Assembly (NCBI RefSeq): GCF_036226685.1
Contig: NZ_CP109009.1
Location: 806,001-870,000 of the forward strand
Direction: 5' to 3'
Length of the DNA stretch: 64,000 bases
Origin: Streptomyces sp. NBC_00690
GTDB taxonomy: Bacteria; Actinomycetota; Actinomycetes; Streptomycetales; Streptomycetaceae
The translations under genes and the position numbers were made by a program. Position 1 is the stretch's first letter. Every line of letters begins with the position of its first letter. Positions 34,664-42,044 of this stretch are shown one piece after another. The notes below the pieces were generated by a model, which was not told where the DNA came from, searched no databases, and worked only from the letters and a program-made list of their open reading frames with translations.

Positions 34664-35578
34664 ATGTCCCCTACCCGTCGTGACGTTCTGAAGTGGGGAG
34701 CCGGTGCCGGCGGCCTCGCCACCGCCGCGGTGCTTGGCGTTCCGAGTGCAGCCACTGCAGCAAGTTGGGCCTACCGGTCCTGGATGAGCTCTCTGTCCAG
34801 CAGCCTGCCCATCACCAGTCTGACGATCCCCGGCACCCACAACACGTGTTCCATCACTGGGGGAGCCATCCCCAAATGCCAGGACTGGAACCTGCCGACG
34901 CAGCTCGGCAACGGAATCCGATTCCTCGACATCCGCCTCAACGGCCTGGCGGGCACTGCGCACGAGATGGGCCTTTACCACGGCCCTGTCTACATGTACA
35001 AGCGCTACCAGGACGTTCTCAGCGACTGCAGAAGCTTCCTCCGCAGCAACCCCGGCGAAGTAGTCGTCATGCGAATCAAGAACGAGCAGAGCGGCGGCAA
35101 CAAACTCAACGCGGAGGAATTCAAGCGCCGCTTCAACTGGCACCTGGACGACCCGTCCATGGGCTTCCGCTCACTCTTCTGGACCAACCCCTCATGGCCC
35201 ACCCTGGGACAAGCCCGCGGAAAGGTCGTGCTCCTCACCGACTTCACCCACGATTGGGCGACGCTCAGGTGGCACGACAACTGCGATATCCAGGACCAGT
35301 ACAACGTTTCGGACGATGCGAAGAGGAGGGCGATCGTCGCGCATTTCGACAAAGCCTTTTACGACCACAGCACGTCCAAGATGTTCATCAACTTCACCAG
35401 CACCGCCAAGGGCCCCATCCCCAATCCCTCCATCGGGGCCGAGAAGATCCTTCCGAGCGTCTATACCTACCTGGACCCCAGAAGGAATCAGCGAGCCCGC
35501 TTCGGCATCGTGCCGATGGACTTCCCCAACTACCGCACCGACATCCTGGACCTCCTGATCAACAAGAACTTCATCTAG
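34664..35578 (+). CDS. Secreted phosphatidylinositol-specific phospholipase C
   Basis: 304 aa. The Tat signal MSPTRRDVLKWGAGAGG ends near ATAAS at about 33. The PLC-X barrel has catalytic His59 in LTIPGTHNTCSI and His106 in GLYHGPVYMY, with IRFLDIRLNGL and FLRSNPGEVVVMRIKN between and after. This is the single-domain bacterial PI-PLC size. It should cleave phosphatidylinositol to cyclic inositol phosphate and diacylglycerol outside the cell. ATG 34664 has GGAG eight bases upstream; 26 upstream in-frame codons lack signal-peptide character. Confidence 0.92.
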   Translation: MSPTRRDVLKWGAGAGGLATAAVLGVPSAATAASWAYRSWMSSLSSSLPITSLTIPGTHNTCSITGGAIPKCQDWNLPTQLGNGIRFLDIRLNGLAGTAHEMGLYHGPVYMYKRYQDVLSDCRSFLRSNPGEVVVMRIKNEQSGGNKLNAEEFKRRFNWHLDDPSMGFRSLFWTNPSWPTLGQARGKVVLLTDFTHDWATLRWHDNCDIQDQYNVSDDAKRRAIVAHFDKAFYDHSTSKMFINFTSTAKGPIPNPSIGAEKILPSVYTYLDPRRNQRARFGIVPMDFPNYRTDILDLLINKNFI

Positions 35579-35581
35579 GCA

Positions 35582-35980
35582 CTGTTTTTGGATCTCCTGA
35601 CGTGCGTGGGGGCCAGGCTGGCTGTACGGGCCATGGAGATCTGACGCATGCGGAGTGGGATCGGCCGGAGTCGTTCTTACCTCGGGCTCAGAACACGATC
35701 CGAGAGTCAGTGGCTAACCCTGAAGCGCCGCCGCCTCTTGACCACAACATCGATGGCCCGACGCTCCGTCCCTGCCCGCCAACAAGCGGGACAGCAGGGC
35801 CCTTCACACCGAAGGCGTCAAGGACCGCACGTGGCGGGACAGCGCTACTCGGCATCTCAGTCACGCCGAGCATCCTGTCGACTCCACCTTGCCCAGCGCA
35901 CCGGCCTTTCGCTCGGCCCAAGCCTTTACACCAGGCCGCATCACTCTTCCGGGTGAAGTGCAGATGAGCACCGAACTTGT
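35582..35980 (+). pseudogene. Probable IS5-family transposase remnant
   Basis: Just after the PI-PLC stop, a frame reads GDLTHAEWDRPESFLPRAQN. This resembles the conserved start of IS5/IS1647-type transposases (LTDAEWxRLEPLLP). The rest degenerates into Pro-rich frames with no DDE motifs. The boundaries are approximate. The preceding GGCACTGTTTTTGGATC could be a terminal repeat. Confidence 0.4.
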
Positions 35981-36472
35981 TCAACCGGGGGTCTGGGCGA
36001 AGGCCGTGAGAAGGGAGGCGAGGACCGTGACGCCCGCGAGGGTGACCATGGCGATCCGGTTGGCCGCGGTCCGGTGCGAGGCCACACCGGGCGTGCCCTC
36101 CAGCGAGCAGCCCGGAGCAGGGTCGGTACGGTTCCTGGCTTCGCCCTGTGGTGGGCGGGGTGTGCCGGTCAGGTTGAGGAGGCGGGCGACGATGAGGGGT
36201 GGTCGTCCGGTGAGGGTGAGGGGGACGCCCGCGTCGTTGGCCTGGTGTTGGGCGGTCTTCAGGACTGTGACTCCGGTGCGGTCGAGCAGGGTCAGGCGTG
36301 TGAGGTCGATGGCGATATGAGCGGGGCGGGTGGTGATACACAATTCAAGGACTGCTTGGGCGTCGCGATGTGATTCGAGGTTGAGTTCTCCGGCGAGGTG
36401 CACGGTCGCCCGCTCTGTTTCGCCTTCCGGGCCGGGGGTGAAGCGGGTGTGGTGGGAGAAGCGCGCCCTCAT
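35981..36472 (-). CDS. STAS-domain anti-anti-sigma-like protein with C-terminal membrane helix
   Basis: 163 aa. A STAS domain fills about 20-105: TVHLAGELNLESHRDAQAVL, HIAIDLTRLTLLDRTGVTVL and GVPLTLTGRPPLIVARLLNL. The phosphorylation loop, usually D-S-S/T-G, reads LDRTG, so control by an RsbW-type kinase would rest on the Thr or be lost. A single helix near the C-terminus (MVTLAGVTVLASLLTAF) would tether it to the membrane, which is unusual for this family. The start overlaps a 30-codon ORF as ATGA. It probably modulates a stress sigma-factor switch. Confidence 0.8.
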   Translation of the reverse strand: MRARFSHHTRFTPGPEGETERATVHLAGELNLESHRDAQAVLELCITTRPAHIAIDLTRLTLLDRTGVTVLKTAQHQANDAGVPLTLTGRPPLIVARLLNLTGTPRPPQGEARNRTDPAPGCSLEGTPGVASHRTAANRIAMVTLAGVTVLASLLTAFAQTPG

Positions 36473-36561
36473 GCCTCCGGCCCCTTGCGCTTGCTCGGGC
36501 AGAGGCTGGCCGGTGCCTGTCGAGGAGAGCGGCGGGATACGCCGGAAGGGGAAGTGGTCAT
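36469..36561 (-). CDS. 30-aa ORF coupled to the STAS gene
   Basis: ATG at 36561 follows GGAGAAGG at good spacing, and the stop overlaps the STAS start as ATGA. The product is basic, Ser/Pro-rich (MTTSPSGVSRRSPRQAP...) with one Cys and no hydrophobic part. It may act only as a translated leader that sets STAS expression by coupling. It is not recognised. Confidence 0.5.
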   Translation of the reverse strand: MTTSPSGVSRRSPRQAPASLCPSKRKGPEA

Positions 36562-36669
36562 GACCTTCTCCTGGTGAGGTGTGTTCGCGGGAGCGGCCCC
36601 GGCGTGTCCTGCGGGGTCCGTGAAGAGGCGTGTGCCCCCACTGGGCCCGTCCATGTCAAGTAGGGAAGT

Positions 36670-36702
36670 ACTCAACACGGCGCTGGTGAAGGTGTGTTGA
36701 GT
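36670..36702. repeat. Inverted repeat in the STAS/glutaminase intergenic region
   Basis: ACTCAACAC (36670-36678) and GTGTTGAGT (36694-36702) are perfect complements 15 bases apart, about 110 bases upstream of the 30-aa ORF. The position suits an operator for the STAS unit. Confidence 0.4.
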
Positions 36703-37034
36703 GTCCAGCGTGCCTGGACAGGGGTCTCGTGGACACCGGACACCCGGCCGGACTTGGCAGCCGACGATCCGATGCCCGATGCCCGCGAGGGGCTACGCGA
36801 CTCAACCCCCGTCGAGCCTTGCCTACCGGCTCGGCGTGGTTCGTCCTATCCAAAGCAGCTACGCCGCGTGGCTGAACGGAGAAGGGCCGAGTACGAGGAC
36901 TGCGGCTACGGTTCACGCATCGTCGTGGTGATTCGGTGAGGCGCCGACGAGTGTCAGGAAGGCACACGCACCACGGCGGCCTCAGCGCTGACGCCACAGC
37001 ACATTCATCGCCCGAAAGGTACGGAGGAGGACGC
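36703..37034. other. Intergenic upstream of glutaminase
   Basis: Two + frames at 36694-36939 are open, but they read Arg/Pro-rich without ribosome sites. Nothing else is recognised. Confidence 0.4.
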
Positions 37035-38360
37035 ATGCGGTCGGTCATTCCCGACTATCTGGCCGAGGTCCTCAGAGATGTCGAGTCGAACACTTCTGGA
37101 CAGCTGGCGGACTACATCCCCGAGCTTGCGGCAGCGGACCCTAAGCGCCTCGGTGCGGCCTTCGCCACCGTTGACGGCGAGATCTACGGTGCCGGCGACA
37201 TCGATACCGAGTTTACGATCCAGTCGATCTCCAAGCCGTTCATGTACGCGCTGGCACTGGCTGATCGCAGCTTCGCCCCTGTGCTCGCCAAAGTCGGTGT
37301 CGAACCATCGGGAGAGGCGTTCAACCAGATCTCCCTCGAAAGTGATACTGGGCGCCCTTTCAATCCCATGATCAATGCTGGTGCGATCACCGCCCACTCG
37401 CTCGCCGGTTCGGAGGGCATGAATCCGACGGAGCGCGTGGAGCGCGTGGTCCACGGCCTTTCGGCGTTTGCCGGTCGTGAGCTGAGGATTGATGAGGCGG
37501 TGTGCGTGTCGGAGATGGAGCACGCGCACCGCAACCTCGCCATTGCGTACATGCTCCGCGGCTATGGCATCCTCACCGAGGACCCCAGGGCCATCGTCGA
37601 GGGCTACATCCGCCAGTGCTCTGTGCTCGTCACCGCGCGAGATCTGGCCATGATGGCCGCGACGTTGGCCAATCGCGGCGTAAATCCTCTCTCAGGTGAG
37701 CGAGTGGTAGGCGAACCGGTGGTGCGTCAGGTGCTGAGTGTCATGTCCACCTGCGGAATGTATGACGCGGCCGGTGACTGGGCGACCCAGGTCGGCATTC
37801 CAGCGAAGAGTGGCGTGGCCGGGGGCCTGATCGGAGCGCTCCCCGGCCAGATCGGCATCGCCACATTCTCACCACGGCTGGACGCCCATGGGAACAGCGT
37901 TCGCGGAGTTTCGCTATTCGAGCGGTTTTCCTCCGATATGGGTCTACATGTGATGGAGGTCCCAGCCGCTGCGCGTGCCATCGTGCGGTCCAACCACGTC
38001 CTCGGCGACGGACCACATGCGGTCCGGGTCCTCCAACTGCAAGGTGGGATCGGGTTTGCCGGAGCCGAGAGAGTTGTCCGGGAAATTCTGAACACTGCCC
38101 CCGCAGAAGTCAGGGTGGTTTTGGACCTCACAATGATCTATTCGATCAATGACGTGGCACGGCGCATGCTGCTGGAGGCCGTGCGTCGGCTCACGCTGGA
38201 TGGTCACGAGGTGTACCTCGTCGACCCGGAATCGATCGTGCCCGATCCCGATCCGGGCGATGGTGGCCGAGTCACCGTCGTAGGCGTTTTGGAACAAGCC
38301 GTGATCTCACAGCACAAGGTGGCCCAGCACAGAAGCCGTCCGACGAAGAGAGGGACTTGA
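37035..38360 (+). CDS. glsA: Glutaminase A fused to a STAS domain
   Basis: 441 aa. Residues 1-305 form a serine-dependent beta-lactamase-like glutaminase: TIQSISKPFMYALALAD gives the Ser64-x-x-Lys67 pair, PFNPMINAGAI the substrate Asn, and CGMYDAAGDWATQVGIPAKSGV the Tyr and the KSG triad. It hydrolyses L-glutamine to glutamate and ammonia. Residues ~335-425 form a STAS domain (VRVVLDLTMIYSINDVARRM), seen in several actinobacterial GlsA proteins and in place of the ankyrin repeats of eukaryotic enzymes. ATG 37035 has GGAGGAGG. Its head faces the STAS gene divergently. Confidence 0.92.
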   Translation: MRSVIPDYLAEVLRDVESNTSGQLADYIPELAAADPKRLGAAFATVDGEIYGAGDIDTEFTIQSISKPFMYALALADRSFAPVLAKVGVEPSGEAFNQISLESDTGRPFNPMINAGAITAHSLAGSEGMNPTERVERVVHGLSAFAGRELRIDEAVCVSEMEHAHRNLAIAYMLRGYGILTEDPRAIVEGYIRQCSVLVTARDLAMMAATLANRGVNPLSGERVVGEPVVRQVLSVMSTCGMYDAAGDWATQVGIPAKSGVAGGLIGALPGQIGIATFSPRLDAHGNSVRGVSLFERFSSDMGLHVMEVPAAARAIVRSNHVLGDGPHAVRVLQLQGGIGFAGAERVVREILNTAPAEVRVVLDLTMIYSINDVARRMLLEAVRRLTLDGHEVYLVDPESIVPDPDPGDGGRVTVVGVLEQAVISQHKVAQHRSRPTKRGT

Positions 38361-38498
38361 CGCATGAACAGCAAGCGGGCCGCCACTCCCTGCGAGGGCT
38401 GCCGCGTCAGCTGCGGAAGGTGGTTCATGGCCTCCGGTGGGGGCGGACCAGGCCCCGGGGTACATTGCTCCGCTCCGTCCTGACTGGAGGTCATTTCA

Positions 38499-39029
38499 GT
38501 GTTCTCCGCACGGCGACTTGCGGGTGCTCCGTTGGCGCTGGTGCTTCTCGCCCTATCCGGCTGCTCTTCTTCCTGGGGCTGCACCGACACGACGGCCGAA
38601 CGCGGTGAGGCCGGTGTCAGGGTGCAGGTCGAGGACACGGACGGGCGGCCTCTCGGCGTCTCCGCCGAGGTCTTTGACTGGCGCCTTGAGCCCCACCCAC
38701 AGGTGCCATCCGAAGGTGATCGGGTCCACTTCCACTTCCGATTCGACCGCGCCGACCAGATACCCGACCCTGCGGTGGACGCCTGCGCGGTCGACAAGGA
38801 GCGTGTCGCGCTGGGGTGTAAGACGGTCTACTGGTCCGAGGCGTTCGGGCGAGAGGGTGACCTCCTAGGCGACGGCTGGCTCGCCGTCGAGCACCCTGAG
38901 CAGGTTGCCGCAGTGCTACTGATCCCCAATGATCAGTCGTCCCACGACCGACGAACCTGCGAGCAGGACCTCAAAGACGGCGGTGGGCCGCATCCTCCGG
39001 AACCAGCCAGCGTGGGCGACGAACTGTGA
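38499..39029 (+). CDS. Hypothetical lipoprotein
   Basis: 176 aa, GTG start with TGGAGG upstream. A signal peptide MFSARRLAGAPLALVLLALSGC places the lipidated Cys at 22. The mature part looks like a small beta-rich domain (GVRVQVEDTDGRPLGVSAEV, then VHFHFRFDRADQIP) with several Cys, and ends in a disordered Gly/Pro-rich tail. The function is unknown. It is 139 bases after glsA and could share its transcript. Confidence 0.72.
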   Translation: MFSARRLAGAPLALVLLALSGCSSSWGCTDTTAERGEAGVRVQVEDTDGRPLGVSAEVFDWRLEPHPQVPSEGDRVHFHFRFDRADQIPDPAVDACAVDKERVALGCKTVYWSEAFGREGDLLGDGWLAVEHPEQVAAVLLIPNDQSSHDRRTCEQDLKDGGGPHPPEPASVGDEL

Positions 39030-39565
39030 GCCGCCATCACCGTTGATGAGCCGCGGCACGTTCTCACCACCGCCCTCTCGGTCTCCGGGATCACCTGCAA
39101 TCCGCCGAGGCGCTTGTGGCCGTGGCTCGGCTCCCCCGGCGTTGGGTCGGTCCCGCAAATTCGTTGGCATTCATCCCGGAGCCGTTGCTACCGTCGCGGA
39201 GTTCCTTCGACCCGCTCTGGGGCTTGTGTGCCCAAGGAGAGAGATCTATGTTTCGGCTCGCGCCGCGCGCGCCTCGCGGCACCGTCTAGCCAGTAGTCCG
39301 TCTTCTTGACGCCGTCCCTTGCCGGACGGCGACCGGACGTGACCCACTCTCCGGTGCTCTGAACCAGCCCACGCCTTGACCCGCGCACATGTCGCGGCCC
39401 CTTGGAGTGGGTGCCTTCGTCGAGGCCGCTCGGCCTGCTCTTGCTGCCATCTCACACCTCCCAGCAAGGAGCACCCCGGGTGTCCCACCCCAACAAGACT
39501 CTCTCCCGCACTCCACAGACCATCCTGACCGGCACTTTCGCCTGCCACCGGCGATAGGAGCCGTC
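39030..39565. other. Intergenic, no gene seen
   Basis: More than 500 bases with no frame that looks coding. The frame of the next gene is open back to 39389 but reads Pro/His-rich, with the real start further on. No RNA gene is recognised. Confidence 0.45.
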
Positions 39566-40087
39566 ATGCGCCCCATGACCAGGGAAGAGGTGCGCGGCGC
39601 GATCGTGAACCTGGACCCGACCGAGAGCAAAGTTCGACTGCCAGCCTGGTTCGACGACACCCCGTGGCACCGGATCGACTACCTCGGGTGGCGGGATCTG
39701 CGCGCCGCGAAGTGCGCCTACCTCGTCACCGAGGCAGACGGCCAGGCGTTGGGAGTGCTGCTACGGCAGGCCCCGAACCACGCGGTACACGGATCACGCG
39801 CGGTGATGTGCGACCTGTGCCGGTCCACCCGGCGGTTCAACGAGGTTTCACTGTTCACCGCCCGACGCCCATCACGCGACAAACGTGAACGTCTGAACAC
39901 AGTCGGCCTCCTCCTGTGCACCGATCTCGACTGCGCGGTGAAAATGCACACCAAACCGATCCGCCACGCCTTCGATCCCCCGGTCGACGAAATCATCGCC
40001 GCCCGCCGCGAAAGCATGCGCTCCCGCACCATCGCCTTCATCCGTTCGGTGTCCGACACCGAACGAACCACACAACACAGAAAGTGA
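39566..40087 (+). CDS. FBP-domain (EF-G-binding-type) zinc protein
   Basis: 173 aa. The C-terminal half carries a treble-clef zinc knuckle with CDLCRSTRRFNEV and CTDLDCAVKMHT. It matches the FBP domain of fibronectin-/EF-G-binding proteins such as FusB, which bind elongation factor G and can free it from fusidic-acid-stalled ribosomes. The N-terminal four-helix part is shorter than in FusB. ATG 39566 has AGGAG. A strong hairpin follows. Actinobacterial members have not been tied to resistance, so only EF-G/ribosome binding is suggested. Confidence 0.82.
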   Translation: MRPMTREEVRGAIVNLDPTESKVRLPAWFDDTPWHRIDYLGWRDLRAAKCAYLVTEADGQALGVLLRQAPNHAVHGSRAVMCDLCRSTRRFNEVSLFTARRPSRDKRERLNTVGLLLCTDLDCAVKMHTKPIRHAFDPPVDEIIAARRESMRSRTIAFIRSVSDTERTTQHRK

Positions 40088-40091
40088 GGTG

Positions 40092-40121
40092 GTCCTCCCC
40101 TGAGAATCCTCAGGGGAGGAC
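40092..40121. terminator. Strong bidirectional terminator
   Basis: GTCCTCCCCTGAG (40092-40104) and CTCAGGGGAGGAC (40109-40121) are exact 13-bp complements around a 4-base loop. It lies between convergent genes. Confidence 0.8.
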
Positions 40122-40170
40122 ACACTTGCCGCCGGGTGATCGGTACGGACGGCCGGCGGGCACGGTGGTG

Positions 40171-41019
40171 TCAGGCCCTGCCGGTGCCGGACTGTGCGGT
40201 CCAGTCGCCGACCGCCTGGTGCACGGTGGAGAACCGTGCACCGTGCTCCTTGGCCCGGCGGATGATCCGTTCCAGGATGCGGATGCGCCCGGCGCGGCCG
40301 ATGGACTGCGGGTGGAAGGTCTGGGTGAACACCCCGTGCGGAACCTCCTCCACCATAAAGTCGAGATCCGCCAGCCAGCGGTTGGCGAGCCCTTCGACGT
40401 CGGTGGAGGCGGGCATCAGCATCGGCGGGGCGAGGGCGAATTCCATGAAGGGGAAGTCGTCGAGGGTCCAGGAGACGGGCACCTCGACTAGGTCCAGCTC
40501 GCGCCCGAACTCCACGGCCCGGTCGCTGTGGACGATGTCACCGGTACGGCAGCGGTACAGCTCGAAGTCGTGCCCCATCATGCTGCTGTCATAGGTGAAC
40601 CCGAAGTCGGACAACAGCCGTGTGGAGTTCGGGGAGAGATCAAACGCAGGGGACCGATATCCGGCTGGGCGGACTCCGAGAACCCGATCCAGAGCGTCGA
40701 GTCCACGCTCCAGCACCTCGGACTCGGCGGCTTCGTCCAGGCTGGTAGGCCCCTCATGTGCGTAACCGTGGTGGCCGATCTCATGGCCCGCGTCGCGGAT
40801 GCGCTTGCACACGTCCGGGTAGGTGTCGGCGTCCAGGCCAGGGATGTACCAGGTGGACGTGACTCCTTCCCGCTCCAGCAGATCGAGGATGCGCGGGGTC
40901 GCGACGTTCGCCGCGAACTCGCCGCGCGAGACATATGTCGGTGTGGACAGGCCCATGGTGCCCAGCCAGACGGAGATGGCGTCGAAGTCGAAGGTCAGGC
41001 ATACGGTCGGCTTGGTCAT
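40171..41019 (-). CDS. NodB-type polysaccharide deacetylase family hydrolase
   Basis: 282 aa, no signal peptide. Motif 1 is CLTFDFDAISVW (Asp11, Asp13), motif 2 IGHHGYAHEGP (metal His), motif 3 AGYRSPAFDLSP. The closing region is GVFTQTFHPQSIGRAGRI. A cytoplasmic deacetylase with an extended N-terminal loop looks more like the PuuE/allantoinase-like or small-molecule amide group than a chitin or peptidoglycan deacetylase. It is 45 bases downstream of the nitrilase gene, so the two should process the same amide-type substrate in turn. ATG 41019 has AAGGAGA. Confidence 0.87.
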   Translation of the reverse strand: MTKPTVCLTFDFDAISVWLGTMGLSTPTYVSRGEFAANVATPRILDLLEREGVTSTWYIPGLDADTYPDVCKRIRDAGHEIGHHGYAHEGPTSLDEAAESEVLERGLDALDRVLGVRPAGYRSPAFDLSPNSTRLLSDFGFTYDSSMMGHDFELYRCRTGDIVHSDRAVEFGRELDLVEVPVSWTLDDFPFMEFALAPPMLMPASTDVEGLANRWLADLDFMVEEVPHGVFTQTFHPQSIGRAGRIRILERIIRRAKEHGARFSTVHQAVGDWTAQSGTGRA

Positions 41020-41064
41020 GGCTGCTGTCTCCTTGATCGGGATGGTCGGTGGCCGAACTCGGAC

Positions 41065-41931
41065 TCAATGGGAGGGCCAGGCCCGGTAGAGCTCCGCGCG
41101 TCGGCGGCGGTCCGCGAAGGTCGTCGCGGCGCCCGTCTTCCGGTTGTCGGCGAGCCGCTGGAGATCCACGTCGGCCACGGCGACCGCGTCGACATTGGCG
41201 ACGGTCTCGGCGAGGACTCCGTTGTCGGGCCAGCCCGCGTCGCAGGGGCCCAGGACCGCGCTGCGCGCCCAGGCTCCTGGCCAGGGCCCGCGGGCAGGGC
41301 TGGCGACGCCGGAGTGCACGGTGTAGATCTGGTTCTCGATGGCGCGGGCGGCGGCGCAGTGACGGACGCGCCAGAATCCGGCCTCGGTGATGGTGAGCGA
41401 GGGGACGAGGACGATCTGTACACCCTGCTCGGTGAGCGACGCCGCGCATTCCGGTATCTCGGCCTCGTAGCAGATGTTTACGCCGACGACGCCAAAGGGA
41501 AGTTCCACGACCTCCATATCGTCTCCCTCGCCGATATCGAGGGACGATTCGAGCGGGAAGAGATGGGTCTTGGCGTGCTCGTGCAGCAGCGCTCCGTCCG
41601 GCCCGAAAAGAGGAGCGACGTTGAGCAGGCTGCCGTCCCCGGTGCGGACCAGATGCGAACCGGCGAGGATGTGCTGACCGCGCTCCGCGGCCTCGCGGGC
41701 CATGAGCTCGCGGTAGCGGTCGGTGAACTGTACGGTCTCGACCGCAGGCTCCAGATCCACGGCGTCGCGCCAGCCGGGTACGGCCGTCATGAGTTCGAAG
41801 GTGATCAGCTCGGGCAGTACGACGAGGTCGGCGCCGGCCGACTGGTCGAGCAGATCTCGAATATGTGCGGCGAATTCCTCGAAATCCGCGACTTCACGGA
41901 ACGCTGAAGTACAGCTGGCGATTCTGGGCAT
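41065..41931 (-). CDS. Carbon-nitrogen hydrolase (nitrilase superfamily)
   Basis: 288 aa, alpha-beta-beta-alpha amidase. The catalytic triad is visible: Glu41 in VVLPELITFE, Lys121 in HEHAKTHLFP, Cys154 in VNICYEAEIPE. It hydrolyses an amide or nitrile to the acid and ammonia. The short N-terminus and single domain fit aliphatic or omega-amidase-like branches. It is transcribed divergently from the LuxR-binding-protein fusion, with an 18-bp palindrome between, so it is very likely that regulator's target. ATG 41931 has AAGGGAG. Confidence 0.9.
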   Translation of the reverse strand: MPRIASCTSAFREVADFEEFAAHIRDLLDQSAGADLVVLPELITFELMTAVPGWRDAVDLEPAVETVQFTDRYRELMAREAAERGQHILAGSHLVRTGDGSLLNVAPLFGPDGALLHEHAKTHLFPLESSLDIGEGDDMEVVELPFGVVGVNICYEAEIPECAASLTEQGVQIVLVPSLTITEAGFWRVRHCAAARAIENQIYTVHSGVASPARGPWPGAWARSAVLGPCDAGWPDNGVLAETVANVDAVAVADVDLQRLADNRKTGAATTFADRRRRAELYRAWPSH

Positions 41932-41991
41932 CAGGGCTCTCCCTTGAGTCCGGGCGATGCCCGCATGCTGTCAGCGAAATAATCCGAATTC

Positions 41992-42009
41992 GTCGGTCAA
42001 ATGACCGAC
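41992..42009. promoter_or_regulatory. 18-bp perfect palindrome, candidate operator
   Basis: GTCGGTCA (41992-41999) and TGACCGAC (42002-42009) are exact inverted repeats around AA. It lies in the 113-base gap between the nitrilase start and the regulator start, the right place for autoregulation and divergent control. Confidence 0.65.
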
Positions 42010-42044
42010 AGGCAGAGAGCACGACCTGCGGTTACGATGCCCCG

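Noticed and set aside
34693..35967. 424-codon plus-strand frame over the PI-PLC gene
   Set aside because: Most of it is a His/Pro/Arg-rich shadow of the PI-PLC; only its last third (after 35600) resembles something real and is listed as an IS remnant.
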